Assembly: GCF_001598495.1 (NCBI RefSeq)
Contig: NZ_BCZB01000016.1
Span: 1-64,000, forward strand
Direction of reading: 5' to 3'
DNA from: Neokomagataea thailandica NBRC 106555
GTDB taxonomy: Bacteria > Pseudomonadota > Alphaproteobacteria > Acetobacterales > Acetobacteraceae
Length of the DNA stretch: 64,000 bases
Shown here: positions 10,765 through 19,594 of the stretch, one piece after another
Layout of the letters: each line of letters begins with the position of its first letter
Numbering within the stretch: position 1 is the stretch's first letter
Notes under the pieces: model-generated
The model's input: only the letters and a program-made list of their open reading frames with translations
Told to the model about the DNA's origin: nothing
The model's database searches: none
Position numbers and translations under genes: made by a program

Positions 10765-11385
10765 TTATAATATCTTCACATAAAATTTTTTATCCGTCCC
10801 ATCTAATGTATTAAGAGATATCTCTTTGTAATCTCCTAATTGTAAATTCCCAATATCCTCAAAAGTATTGATATTCTTTGACGTATATATGTTGTGTGTA
10901 TCCATCAACCCAATGTTAGAGCGCGGGTTTATGGTGAGTGGTGCGATGATGCTCCCATGTTCTGATGTGATAGCACAGCGCTGAGGAAGCATAAGCAAAG
11001 AAAGGCCACGAAGAGCGGTGGCGGTGAAGGGGATCAACTTTTCCCATCCTTGTACAAATTCCGCCCTGATGGGCGCCTGCTCATGCTGTTCAGGTGCCGG
11101 TAAGCAGGTAAGATACCGTTGTCTGTGTGGAAAGAAGAGGGCGACGTACCCGTCTTCCGCATCAACCATGCTGCATGTCGGAAATGGTTTGGGCATAGAA
11201 GTATGTTTTATAAAGCGCACTTCTGCTGGCAGAGAACGCGGTGATGGCACTTTGGTTGTTAAGTGCGGCAATAAACCGGGGGTGAAAGGCATCAGCGAAA
11301 AGATGTCACGCATCGGGTCATGGCTAAGCAAATGACCGTGCCAATCCATGAAATACAGCGAAATATCGGCGTCAGAAATGTTCAT
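10765..11385 (-). CDS. Hypothetical protein, possibly restricted to acetic acid bacteria
   Basis: 206 residues; I do not recognise a family. It lies 11 bp downstream of mutY on the same strand and is probably cotranscribed. The protein opens with ISDADISLYFMDWHGHLLSHDP, then has FTPGLLPHL, and ends in a Lys/Asp-rich stretch (LDGTDKKFYVKIL). There is no signal peptide or membrane helix. The 3' third of the gene (10765-10920) is much more A/T-rich than the rest, so the tail may be recently acquired or poorly constrained. Confidence 0.6.
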   Translation of the reverse strand: MNISDADISLYFMDWHGHLLSHDPMRDIFSLMPFTPGLLPHLTTKVPSPRSLPAEVRFIKHTSMPKPFPTCSMVDAEDGYVALFFPHRQRYLTCLPAPEQHEQAPIRAEFVQGWEKLIPFTATALRGLSLLMLPQRCAITSEHGSIIAPLTINPRSNIGLMDTHNIYTSKNINTFEDIGNLQLGDYKEISLNTLDGTDKKFYVKIL

Positions 11386-11396
11386 GCAATACCCTG

Positions 11397-12452
11397 CTAT
11401 TCTGCTGATGTTTTATAAAGTTTAAGGCATTTGGTCATAATGCCGGGGAGAGCGGCTGTTTTCAGCAGGCGAAACGTGCCGAATTCTGTATCAATCACTT
11501 GATTACGGTTTCGGGGAAGGGGAGTTCCGTAGACGGTCACTTTCAACGTGAAATGTGAGAAAATATGTGTCACTTCACCGTAGAGCGTCCAATTCGAGAG
11601 GGCAGGGGCGTGATGAAAAGCCTCTTCTGCGCTCCAAGATGTGGACCGCCACTCCGTACCGGGAAATTCATCCATCCCGCCTAAAAGCCCTTTAGTGGGG
11701 CGTTGTCGTAGTAAAAACTGCCCCTGATGGTCTGCAACGATAAAATGTACGCCATATCGGGTGGGGCGTGCTGTTTTCGGTGCGCGTTGGGGCAGGGTGG
11801 CCGCAATACCTTGAGCTTGGGCTTTGCAAGGCGTGCGCCATGGGCACGGTAGGCATGTCGGGCTGCGGGGCGTGCATATACTCGACCCTAAATCAAACAG
11901 CGCTTGCGCAAAATCTGATGGGCGTGTTTGGGCTATAGGGTCATCATTAAGGGTGGCAGCGTAGCGGTGCAGTTGTGGACGTGCCGCCGGAATAGGGTCC
12001 TCAACGGCAAAAAGACGTGCTGTAACACGCTCTACATTCCCATCGACCGGGACAACAGGCACACCAAAAGCAATAGCGGCGACGGCACGTGCTGTATAAG
12101 CTCCAATACCCGGCAGGGTTTGTAGTTCTTCGACTGTTTGCGGAAAGGCTCCACGCTCCGCAATTTTTTGTGCGCAAGCATGCAAATTACGTGCGCGCGC
12201 ATAATAGCCTAGCCCCGCCCAGCGTTGGAGCACATCTTCTAATGGCGCAGATGCCAAAGCTTGAACCGTTGGATAATCGGTCAGAAAACGCTCAAAATAC
12301 GGTATCACCGCTTGCACAGTGGTTTGCTGGAGCATGATTTCGCTCAGCCATACTGCATATGGTGAAGGGCGCTGTTTATCAGAGCCGCGCCATGGCAAGC
12401 TGCGACGATGCGTGTCATACCAGCGAAGGAGTTCAGTAGCGTTAAGAATCAC
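11397..12452 (-). CDS. mutY: A/G-specific adenine glycosylase
   Basis: 351 residues. It removes adenine mispaired with 8-oxoguanine. The helix-hairpin-helix LPGIGAYTARAVAAIAFG and the following catalytic aspartate (VPVDGNVERV) are visible, the iron-sulfur ligands have the exact C-x6-C-x2-C-x5-C spacing (CTPRSPTCLPCPWRTPC), and a C-terminal NUDIX-like 8-oxoG recognition domain follows. It is divergent from dciA, with only 10 bp between the two start codons. Confidence 0.95.
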   Translation of the reverse strand: MILNATELLRWYDTHRRSLPWRGSDKQRPSPYAVWLSEIMLQQTTVQAVIPYFERFLTDYPTVQALASAPLEDVLQRWAGLGYYARARNLHACAQKIAERGAFPQTVEELQTLPGIGAYTARAVAAIAFGVPVVPVDGNVERVTARLFAVEDPIPAARPQLHRYAATLNDDPIAQTRPSDFAQALFDLGSSICTPRSPTCLPCPWRTPCKAQAQGIAATLPQRAPKTARPTRYGVHFIVADHQGQFLLRQRPTKGLLGGMDEFPGTEWRSTSWSAEEAFHHAPALSNWTLYGEVTHIFSHFTLKVTVYGTPLPRNRNQVIDTEFGTFRLLKTAALPGIMTKCLKLYKTSAE

Positions 12453-12462
12453 GCTGTCTTAT

Positions 12463-12975
12463 ATGGAAGAGGATGGGACGCTGAACAAGCGCAAGAATGA
12501 GGCTTTTCCTTCAGAGAAAACACCTTTCAAACCAAAAACAACAACGTATGGCACAAAGCAGATTGGTGCGTTTGTAGCGAAGGCAACGCAGCCTGCGTTT
12601 AAGAAAAAATCACCTATTCTGATTCGTCTTGCGCTCAACTGGCCTGAGTTTGTTGGCCCTTACTTGGCTCAACAAACTGAACCCCGACGCTTATCTGCTG
12701 GAACTTTGACATTAGCCTGTGCCGGACCGGTGGCCATGGAGTTACAGCACCAGAGCACCCAGCTTTTAGAGCGGATTAATACAGCATGCGGATTGCGCGG
12801 CGTACACGCCATTGAGCGGTTAAAGTTAGTCCAAGATCATACGTTACGTCCCGTAACGCCGCGTGTGCAAAAACGCTTACCTGCTGTCTCTGTGGAGGGG
12901 GTAGAGAATGACGAATTACGCGCAGCGCTAGAGCGACTAGGCGGGCATATCAAACTCAAACGCACACGCCGATAA
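12463..12975 (+). CDS. dciA: DciA-type DUF721 protein (replicative helicase loader family)
   Basis: 170 residues from the ATG at 12463; the open frame reaches further up, but only inside mutY. DUF721 proteins of the DciA type load the DnaB helicase in most bacteria lacking DnaC/DnaI; function here is by family. The core is IGAFVAKATQPAFKKKSPILIR followed by LNWPEFVGPYLAQQTEP and the KH-like LACAGPVAMELQHQSTQLLERIN. The N-terminal 40 residues are Lys/Thr-rich and probably disordered. The mutY neighbour is typical in Alphaproteobacteria. No clear ribosome site is seen. Confidence 0.8.
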   Translation: MEEDGTLNKRKNEAFPSEKTPFKPKTTTYGTKQIGAFVAKATQPAFKKKSPILIRLALNWPEFVGPYLAQQTEPRRLSAGTLTLACAGPVAMELQHQSTQLLERINTACGLRGVHAIERLKLVQDHTLRPVTPRVQKRLPAVSVEGVENDELRAALERLGGHIKLKRTRR

Positions 12976-12984
12976 GAGACTACC

Positions 12985-13869
12985 TTACGCAACATCCAAG
13001 GCGGGAAGAGGCAAGTTCGCTCCCATTAATGAGCATGAAGCATGCTCGATATTGGCCAGTCGATACAGGCGTGCGGGACGCCCCGCACCGGCCATATCAT
13101 ACGTCTCCGTTTCGATGACCAAATTCTGATTTTGGATTAAGCGCCGGAAGTTTTGTTTATGCAGGTACTGTCCTGAAACAGCTTCAAGCGTTTCTTGCAA
13201 AAAGCGCAGCGTAAACTCTTCTGGAACAAGCCGGAACAAAGCAGGGGTATAACGACACTTCGCTCTCAAACGTCCAATCGCCGTCGCGAGAATACGGCGG
13301 TGATCCCCCTGCATTCCTTGCCCTGCCGAGAGAGGCTCATGGGCATGAGATGCTTCAGGCAAAAGACCTGCCTCCCACATCATTTCATAACGGTCTAAAG
13401 CGCGCTCTCCATCCCATTCATATCCATTAAGGCCAAAATGACGGGCCACACGCTCCCTGCGTGATAAGCAATCTCCGGCCCAGCCCTTCAAACGCTGCAC
13501 AATTGTCTTCAGCAAAACATCTGCTGAAACGGAACGGCGATCTTCCCACGGGAAATACCGATACCACCCCCCCCAACCGACATGGGCCGCCGTCTCACGG
13601 GTCAAAGCCATATAGGATACGCGCAGTAAACGCATTTGATCGGCCGTAACTTCATCTCCAAACGTATAAAGCTGCTCTATATGGCCGAGCTTCACGCCTG
13701 TTTGACGCTCAACCCAGCTCCGCATTCCTGCCTGCAATGTACGATGTGTTGGCTCCAAGGGGCCAGAAGGAAGAGATGCTTTTGGGCAAACCGTTAAAAC
13801 CTCAGGTTTTCCACCCTGTACACGCAACAATGCCGCCACAAGTTCAATCTGACATCCTGCCTGCATCAT
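12985..13869 (-). CDS. NrtR-like NUDIX-related transcriptional regulator
   Basis: 294 residues. The first 130 form a NUDIX-like fold (ELVAALLRVQGGKPEVLTV and GMRSWVERQTG), but the catalytic NUDIX box (GX5EX7REUXEEXGU) is not intact, so it should sense rather than hydrolyse. The C-terminal 110 residues form a winged helix ending in the family hallmark GRPARLYRL. NrtR proteins repress NAD-synthesis or pentose genes and release DNA on binding ADP-ribose or related ligands. The neighbours give no hint of the target. The 209-bp gap to the next gene is A/T-rich and shows no gene. Confidence 0.75.
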   Translation of the reverse strand: MMQAGCQIELVAALLRVQGGKPEVLTVCPKASLPSGPLEPTHRTLQAGMRSWVERQTGVKLGHIEQLYTFGDEVTADQMRLLRVSYMALTRETAAHVGWGGWYRYFPWEDRRSVSADVLLKTIVQRLKGWAGDCLSRRERVARHFGLNGYEWDGERALDRYEMMWEAGLLPEASHAHEPLSAGQGMQGDHRRILATAIGRLRAKCRYTPALFRLVPEEFTLRFLQETLEAVSGQYLHKQNFRRLIQNQNLVIETETYDMAGAGRPARLYRLANIEHASCSLMGANLPLPALDVA

Positions 13870-14078
13870 ACCTCAACTCTCTGATCTTCTTATTCTTTTT
13901 AAACCGATACTGATTTAAACTCTATACTTTTTATGATGTTGTCTCTTTTTGTATTAAGTAATTTTAATTAATCCTTACTCACTAAAATAGTGTACATATA
14001 TACATACCAACAATACTTATAAATCATCAAAAGTTTAGAAAAATTATCCGTTCCACTTCGCTGAAGGACATAAGATAT

Positions 14079-15413
14079 ATGCGTTACATTCTACGCATCT
14101 CTTCCAAGAAGAGAAAAATCCTCTCTCTTATGTCCATCACATATCTCTTTTTCTGTTCTTTATTTTTATATTGTTCTACCCCAACATACGCTCAAGACCG
14201 CCGCATAGTGACTGAGCCTTCGCTCCCCCACACTCTTTGCGGAACCTATACTCCCTCTTCCTCTGCCTCGCTCCAATCAGCACTGGATTCATGCCCTGAA
14301 GGCAGTGCCCTGCACCTCAGCGCTGGGCACTTTGAGAGTGGCCCACTGATCATGCCCTCTGGTGTCTTTCTATGGCTCGACCAAGGCGCCGTCTTAGCCG
14401 CGTCCACAAACCCGGCGCGGTATGATCAGGGCAAAAACCTCTGCGGCACCATTGATAGGCATGGGCATGGGTGCCGTCCCTTTATTCTCTTTAGCCAAAC
14501 CTCTGGTGGTGGGATTTTTGGCCCGGGCGTTATTGACGGCAATGGAGGCCAACCCATGGCCGATACCGACGAAACATGGTGGCACTTAGCCCGGCGCGCG
14601 CAATACGAAGAAGGCAAGCAAAACATACCGCGTCTCATCGTTGTACAAGATGCACAAAACATTACCTTTGCTCATCTTACACTGCGGAATTCACCCAATT
14701 TCCACGTCACACTTGACCATGTCTCAGGGGCTACGTTCTGGGATGTCCGTATTGATACCCCAGAAGATGCCCGCAACACGGATGGGATCGACCCCGGCTC
14801 ATCTGAAGATGTTACCATCACACATAGCTTCATCCGTACTGGTGATGATAACATTGCCATTAAAGCTGGGCGAAACGGCCCCAGCCGTTATATCTCTGTG
14901 CTCGACAATCATTTTTATGCTGGCCACGGCATGTCTATCGGTAGTGAAACCTTCAACGGCGTCAGCCACGTTCTTGTGCGGAATCTTACCTTAGATGGCA
15001 CAACGGCCGGGCTAAGGATCAAAAGTGATAGCTCTCGCGGGGGGCTGGTTGATGATATTCAGTATGACCATATCTGCCTACGCAACAATAAATGGCCCAT
15101 CATGCTTGATACGCATTATGACCCGCACGCCTTCGGCTTTGATACGCCCCGTTATCGGACAATCAGCTTCAAAGATGTTTATGGCGCAGGTGGTATTCTT
15201 CTTATGCACGGCATTGACGATTCAAACCCGATAGACGCCACGCTCTATAACGTAACCTTCTCCAGCTCCGCAGCATGGGATCTGCAATATGTTAACATCA
15301 CCGAGAACAACGTTACCCCCGCCTTAAGAGAACCCAACGCACAGCCGCAAATGACCCAAAACCCTTGTGCAACTCAATGGGTCCCCTTCCCTGCGTCACC
15401 TCCTGAGAAATGA
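14079..15413 (+). CDS. Secreted glycoside hydrolase family 28 (polygalacturonase-like)
   Basis: 444 residues. A signal peptide with a long basic start and a hydrophobic core (residues about 14-32) ends near TYA|QD at 38. The parallel beta-helix carries the GH28 catalytic set: NTDG (D235), GDDN (D256, D257), GHG (H283) and RIK (R313, K315). The family cuts alpha-1,4-galacturonan, either inside or from the end of the chain. Fruit or flower pectin would be a fitting substrate. AAGGA precedes the ATG. It is a single gene convergent with an isomerase gene. Confidence 0.88.
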   Translation: MRYILRISSKKRKILSLMSITYLFFCSLFLYCSTPTYAQDRRIVTEPSLPHTLCGTYTPSSSASLQSALDSCPEGSALHLSAGHFESGPLIMPSGVFLWLDQGAVLAASTNPARYDQGKNLCGTIDRHGHGCRPFILFSQTSGGGIFGPGVIDGNGGQPMADTDETWWHLARRAQYEEGKQNIPRLIVVQDAQNITFAHLTLRNSPNFHVTLDHVSGATFWDVRIDTPEDARNTDGIDPGSSEDVTITHSFIRTGDDNIAIKAGRNGPSRYISVLDNHFYAGHGMSIGSETFNGVSHVLVRNLTLDGTTAGLRIKSDSSRGGLVDDIQYDHICLRNNKWPIMLDTHYDPHAFGFDTPRYRTISFKDVYGAGGILLMHGIDDSNPIDATLYNVTFSSSAAWDLQYVNITENNVTPALREPNAQPQMTQNPCATQWVPFPASPPEK

Positions 15414-15430
15414 GTGCGTGGAATACGCGT

Positions 15431-16276
15431 TCATTCTCCCCATGCGCGCAACAAGCCCTCACGACTTTTGCGCACAACATCCACTAAATTATGATCATAC
15501 ACACTGTCAGGCACATCATTTGAGAATATCTCAACAGTACATGCCCCACGAAAACCGGCTTGATGCGTAGCGTGTAAGAGTTCTTTGAGGGGAATAGATC
15601 CCTCTCCCGGGATGAGCCGATCCATCCCAGAATAAGGCATGCGCCAGTCTGACACCTGTAAGACGAATATTTTATCGCCTGCTGCGATAATGGACTGGGC
15701 GCAATCATTTTGCTGCCAGATATTCCAATAATCTAAGCATAACCCAAAAGCTGGGTGCGCAACGCCCTCTATCATCTCCAGCGCCTGATCAATCGTCCAG
15801 ATCGCAGTCTCAATGTTCACAGATGTTGGGTTTAATGGCTCGATGGCAATTTTTACACCAAGATCATAAGCAATTGGCGCAAGGCGACGTATATGCCTAA
15901 CAGTTTCCTCAACCGTTTTCCGCATATTGCCATTCTGTGGTGCGCCCGTATTCATCACAAAGGACGCACCCTCTGCATATGGTGCTAAGCGGTGTAAACT
16001 CTGCTCAAAAGCCTTGACCCGCGCCTCAACATCCGTTGGTTCAGGAGCCATTTTACTGCCAAAAAATGTTCTGATTTTTGGTTGTATCGCACTGATGTTA
16101 AGACCTGATTGGCGCGCATGCTTCAATTGCTCCACCGCCCGATAAGAGTCCAATTTCGCTTCACAAATCTCAATCGCATCGACACCCAAAGACGCATAAT
16201 TCTGCACGTCTTCTTCGAAGGACCAAGGCTGCGTTGTGAATTCGTTCATACCGAATTGAAATGGAAAAGTGCTCAT
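15431..16276 (-). CDS. Sugar phosphate isomerase/epimerase-like TIM barrel
   Basis: 281 residues of the xylose-isomerase-like TIM barrel family. Visible are the EDVQNYASLGVDAIEI opening, the metal-binding glutamate in KIAIEPLNP, FGLCLDYWNIW with its aspartate, and CTVEIFSNDV with the last glutamate. The substrate cannot be told. Its ATG overlaps the stop of the upstream hydrolase gene by four bases (ATGA), so the two are coupled. With the GH28 gene nearby, a role in carbohydrate or plant-compound use is possible but unproven. Confidence 0.8.
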   Translation of the reverse strand: MSTFPFQFGMNEFTTQPWSFEEDVQNYASLGVDAIEICEAKLDSYRAVEQLKHARQSGLNISAIQPKIRTFFGSKMAPEPTDVEARVKAFEQSLHRLAPYAEGASFVMNTGAPQNGNMRKTVEETVRHIRRLAPIAYDLGVKIAIEPLNPTSVNIETAIWTIDQALEMIEGVAHPAFGLCLDYWNIWQQNDCAQSIIAAGDKIFVLQVSDWRMPYSGMDRLIPGEGSIPLKELLHATHQAGFRGACTVEIFSNDVPDSVYDHNLVDVVRKSREGLLRAWGE

Positions 16277-17082
16277 TTCTTTAAGAACCCAATGACCGTT
16301 TCATTGAACTTTTCTGTCTCATCAATAAAAATCATATGAGAGCTTTCCGTAAAACGAACCTCTTCACAATTCGGCATATTCTCCGCCACCCATGTCGGAC
16401 CAGCAGGCACAAGAACCTGATCTTTTTCCGCAACCATCATCATACTCGGCAACGTCACATGCGGCAGTAAATCCCGCCAATCATGCACCGTATGATCTGC
16501 CATCATCGCTGCCCGCGCATAATCTGGACTAAGGGCCATCTCTGCTAAGAGCATGGTCTTTTCATCGTCTAACAGCGTGCTCGCACAACAGGCTTCCAAA
16601 TTGCCTATATCAAACATTTTTGGATCGAATGTTAATTTTTGAATGGTTTCCGCCAACCCTGCTTGATCATAACAGGCCGCATGACCATGCTTCCATTCCG
16701 ATGAAAAATACTGGCGCGGCGTCTGCTGAACAAAAATCGCACTGCGTAGACGCTCTGTGCCGAATAACTCAAGGTACGACCATATAATTGGGCAACCAAT
16801 GGACCAACCCAAAACCGTCGCGTCCTCAATGTTGAGTGCCGCCAAAACATCGCGCAAATCAGCAGCTAAGCGCGGAATACGGTATCCATGGTCTGGTTTA
16901 TCGGATTTTCCATGCCCTCTTAAATCAACCGCGATCACCTGAGCATGTTTGGCGATTTCTGGAATGTTTCGGTGAAAGAAACGCCCCGAGAACGTCCACC
17001 CATGCAACATAACCAGTGGGCGCCCTGAGCCAAAAATCTCATAATAAATATGCGTATTATCATTCGTCTTGATGTAGGGCAC
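16273..17082 (-). CDS. Alpha/beta hydrolase
   Basis: 269 residues from the GTG at 17082, chosen because GAAGGA precedes it at a normal distance; a longer frame reaches 17151. The fold is clear: oxyanion segment MLHGWTFSGRFF, RGHGKSDKPDHGYR, nucleophile motif GWSIG (G-x-S-x-G), an aspartate in the AEKDQVL segment and a histidine in SSHMIF. The family covers haloperoxidases, esterases and lactonases. It is coupled to the following isomerase gene by a four-base overlap. Confidence 0.85.
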   Translation of the reverse strand: MPYIKTNDNTHIYYEIFGSGRPLVMLHGWTFSGRFFHRNIPEIAKHAQVIAVDLRGHGKSDKPDHGYRIPRLAADLRDVLAALNIEDATVLGWSIGCPIIWSYLELFGTERLRSAIFVQQTPRQYFSSEWKHGHAACYDQAGLAETIQKLTFDPKMFDIGNLEACCASTLLDDEKTMLLAEMALSPDYARAAMMADHTVHDWRDLLPHVTLPSMMMVAEKDQVLVPAGPTWVAENMPNCEEVRFTESSHMIFIDETEKFNETVIGFLKK

Positions 17083-17159
17083 TGCGCGTAATCCTTCATA
17101 ATCAATGACGGAAACGAAAGCGCTTAAACACGCGCTAGGTTGCGTGCCCAATAATCAAA

Positions 17160-17196
17160 CTTATGGGCTGCTTCATCATATCAAGCAGCCCATAAG
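17160..17196 (-). terminator. Terminator of the oprB/beta-propeller/Dyp operon
   Basis: A perfect 14-bp stem (17160-17173 with 17183-17196) with a 9-base loop lies ten bases past the peroxidase stop. On the minus strand it runs into TTTGATTATT. Confidence 0.8.
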
Positions 17197-17205
17197 CGCC
17201 TTCTG

Positions 17206-18408
17206 TCAGGACAGAAGTTCTTCACCAATATAATGGCCTTTACGGCGGCCCGGACACGCGAACAAACCACTGCCAATATGGGTTGTGAATTGGTTCATCA
17301 TATCGAACTTAGCCATACGTTCAAAAATTTTTGAGAAACCAGTCCGTGGGTCTTGTTGGTAGGACAAAAACAACAAACCAGAATCAAACTCATTGGCCTG
17401 ACGCCAAGGTGGCCACCGTTCAGCGATGACACTCAAGCCATTCTCATAAGAATACGCCCGACGCAGCATCTGTGCGCCACCGTTCTCTTCTGGTGCCGCC
17501 AAACGAGCATGTGAGTTTTGCGCCGTGATAGGGTTTCCATCATGATCCATTTGTTTGAGCGTCAACGGCTCAAACTCATGCTTCCCACCCATTGGTGCGC
17601 CACTGATTTTTTGCCGCCCCATTGTCTGCTCTTGGAACGGAACATTCATCCGGTCCCAATGCTCTAGCGCAATACGGATGATACGCGCCACCAGGTAGCT
17701 GCCACCTGCCATCCACGCCTCATCATGCGGGCCTGCCCAAATATACTGATCCTTAACCTTAGAATCCGTCATATTCGGGTTGATGGTACCATCCTTGAAC
17801 CCCATAAGATTCCGGGCCGTTTTGCCTTTACCAAAGGACGGCAAAAACCCAGACTGCGCCCAGCGAGGTTCCGCAATATCATAAGCAAGGCGTGCGATTT
17901 GTCGGGCCGCATGAAACGCCGATTGCGGGTCATCAGCACAGCACTGAACGGACAAGTCCCCGCCAGTTTTTGCCGCAATCAACTGATCCCCCGTAAAGCG
18001 CGGCAGATCCGCCAAAGGCGCCGGACGGCGTGAGGCCAGACCGTAACGGTCTTTCCCATCCTTCACAAAAACACCCGGCCCAAATCCAAAAGTGATCGTC
18101 AGATCTTTCTGAGACAAGCCCAGAGTATCTTCAGAATCTACCATTCCTGGGATTGGACGTCCTGCCATGAGCGCATCTGCGGCTTCTGTCCAGCGCTTCA
18201 TAAGCGCCGCAACATCGGCTTTTTTCTCAGCAACCAAATCAAACGTAATAAAATACACAAATGGCTGCTGCGGCGTGTCAATTCCTGGCTGATGCAGCAC
18301 AGGAGCGCTCTGCAACTCCCCAGCCTCACCACGCACAATAGGGACCGCTACAAGAGCCGCCCCTAACGTCGTTTCCAAGAAAAAACGCCTCGATAGTATT
18401 GGTTTCAT
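17206..18408 (-). CDS. Tat-exported Dyp-type haem peroxidase (EfeB-like)
   Basis: 400 residues. The N-terminus has a twin-arginine signal (SRRFFLE followed by a hydrophobic core to about residue 25), so the folded haem protein should be exported to the periplasm. The Dyp signature GFKDGTINP (catalytic aspartate), the haem-ligand histidine region NSHARL and the arginine segment RRAYSYENG are visible. EfeB homologues take part in ferrous iron uptake with EfeU and EfeO, but neither is present here. It is the third gene of an operon with oprB and a beta-propeller gene, and is followed by a strong terminator. Confidence 0.88.
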   Translation of the reverse strand: MKPILSRRFFLETTLGAALVAVPIVRGEAGELQSAPVLHQPGIDTPQQPFVYFITFDLVAEKKADVAALMKRWTEAADALMAGRPIPGMVDSEDTLGLSQKDLTITFGFGPGVFVKDGKDRYGLASRRPAPLADLPRFTGDQLIAAKTGGDLSVQCCADDPQSAFHAARQIARLAYDIAEPRWAQSGFLPSFGKGKTARNLMGFKDGTINPNMTDSKVKDQYIWAGPHDEAWMAGGSYLVARIIRIALEHWDRMNVPFQEQTMGRQKISGAPMGGKHEFEPLTLKQMDHDGNPITAQNSHARLAAPEENGGAQMLRRAYSYENGLSVIAERWPPWRQANEFDSGLLFLSYQQDPRTGFSKIFERMAKFDMMNQFTTHIGSGLFACPGRRKGHYIGEELLS

Positions 18409-18426
18409 AATCGAGACTTCTTCTCC

Positions 18427-19584
18427 TTAAGGGGTACTGATGTTCAACGTATTCATGTCGTCTTCGACATAATAGAAGCTTTTCCCATCGGGGGTCATAG
18501 CCAACCCGAAGAGATCTCCATTACCCGGCGGCTGTTGTGCTTGATCATTATCAATCCACTGCGCATAAACTTGCTTTTTTGTGGCCGGATCAATTTCAAC
18601 AACCTGACCATTACGCCCATTAGACACCAGCAAATGATGCCCCGGAACCCACATCATCGCCAATGGCCAGTTGAGCAATCCACCACGAGAAATAATACGC
18701 CCAACAGCATCCCCACTACGGGTCACTGCGTCTGTACGTGTCAGAGCATTATCAATGGCCGTGACTTCTTCGTCATAACCATCCGTGACGTATAATGTGC
18801 CATCCGTATCCAACGCCAAGCCGGTTGGGCCAAACAAAAAGTTGTCACGGTCAGCACGCGCAGAGAACCCACTTGCAACAACGGTTTGCTTATCCAAAAT
18901 GGGAGGCTGACCTTGCGGAATACGCAGATCAAGGCGCAGAACCGTCGCTTTATGAATAATCGGCGGATAATGCGTTACGGGGTCTTTATAGTACGGACCC
19001 GGCAAATCATAACCAGACATTGAAATAAACAGTGTTGCGCTATCCCCGCGATCTAAAGCGGCAATATCACCCCAAGGGGCATTAATCAGCGGCCCCTTCC
19101 ACGCGGTAACGTATTTTCCCTTTGTATCGAGAACAATCAAACAGCCATCACCCTTCGTCAGAGTGGAGCCATCTTTACTCGGTGCGCTACCAACAATCAC
19201 CCAGCCGCTTTTCAAAACGGTAAGAGCGGTCGTCAAACCAACACCACCGGGACATGCTGGCAAATTAGCCGGCAAACTCGCAAATTCCGAGATATTTCCC
19301 GTTTCTGGATGGTAGGCTACAATCGTTGTGCCTGTGCCCTGCAAGTTCGTGATGTTGTTGAAGTTCGTCACCAACACATCATTTTTATGCAGCACACCAC
19401 TATCCTGCGGCATCACAAAAATAGCGTAGGGATTTAGGTCACCATTCCCGGGGCTGGTTGATGCCAGCGTTGCATGCCGGTGAATACTTTCCAAAAACCC
19501 GCGCGGCTCTGCCTGTGCCGTTCCCAGAAAAGAGGAGCAAGCGAAACCAACAGCCGCTAACGTTTTAAACGATAAAAAACGCAT
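18427..19584 (-). CDS. Periplasmic beta-propeller (NHL/SMP-30-like) protein
   Basis: 385 residues from the ATG at 19584 (or 19587); AAGGA is four to seven bases upstream. The signal peptide MRFLSFKTLAAVGFACSS ends near TAQA|EP. The rest is made of propeller-like blades such as FGPTGLALDTDGTLYVTDGYDEEVTAID and LLVSNGRNGQVVEIDP. The function is unknown; such proteins often act as lactonases or binding scaffolds. It lies 10 bp after oprB and 18 bp before the Dyp peroxidase gene. Confidence 0.75.
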   Translation of the reverse strand: MRFLSFKTLAAVGFACSSFLGTAQAEPRGFLESIHRHATLASTSPGNGDLNPYAIFVMPQDSGVLHKNDVLVTNFNNITNLQGTGTTIVAYHPETGNISEFASLPANLPACPGGVGLTTALTVLKSGWVIVGSAPSKDGSTLTKGDGCLIVLDTKGKYVTAWKGPLINAPWGDIAALDRGDSATLFISMSGYDLPGPYYKDPVTHYPPIIHKATVLRLDLRIPQGQPPILDKQTVVASGFSARADRDNFLFGPTGLALDTDGTLYVTDGYDEEVTAIDNALTRTDAVTRSGDAVGRIISRGGLLNWPLAMMWVPGHHLLVSNGRNGQVVEIDPATKKQVYAQWIDNDQAQQPPGNGDLFGLAMTPDGKSFYYVEDDMNTLNISTP

Positions 19585-19594
19585 CATAAAATCC

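Noticed and set aside
12985-13869. Active NUDIX hydrolase
   Set aside because: The catalytic NUDIX box is not intact and a C-terminal winged helix with GRPARLYRL points to an NrtR-type regulator.
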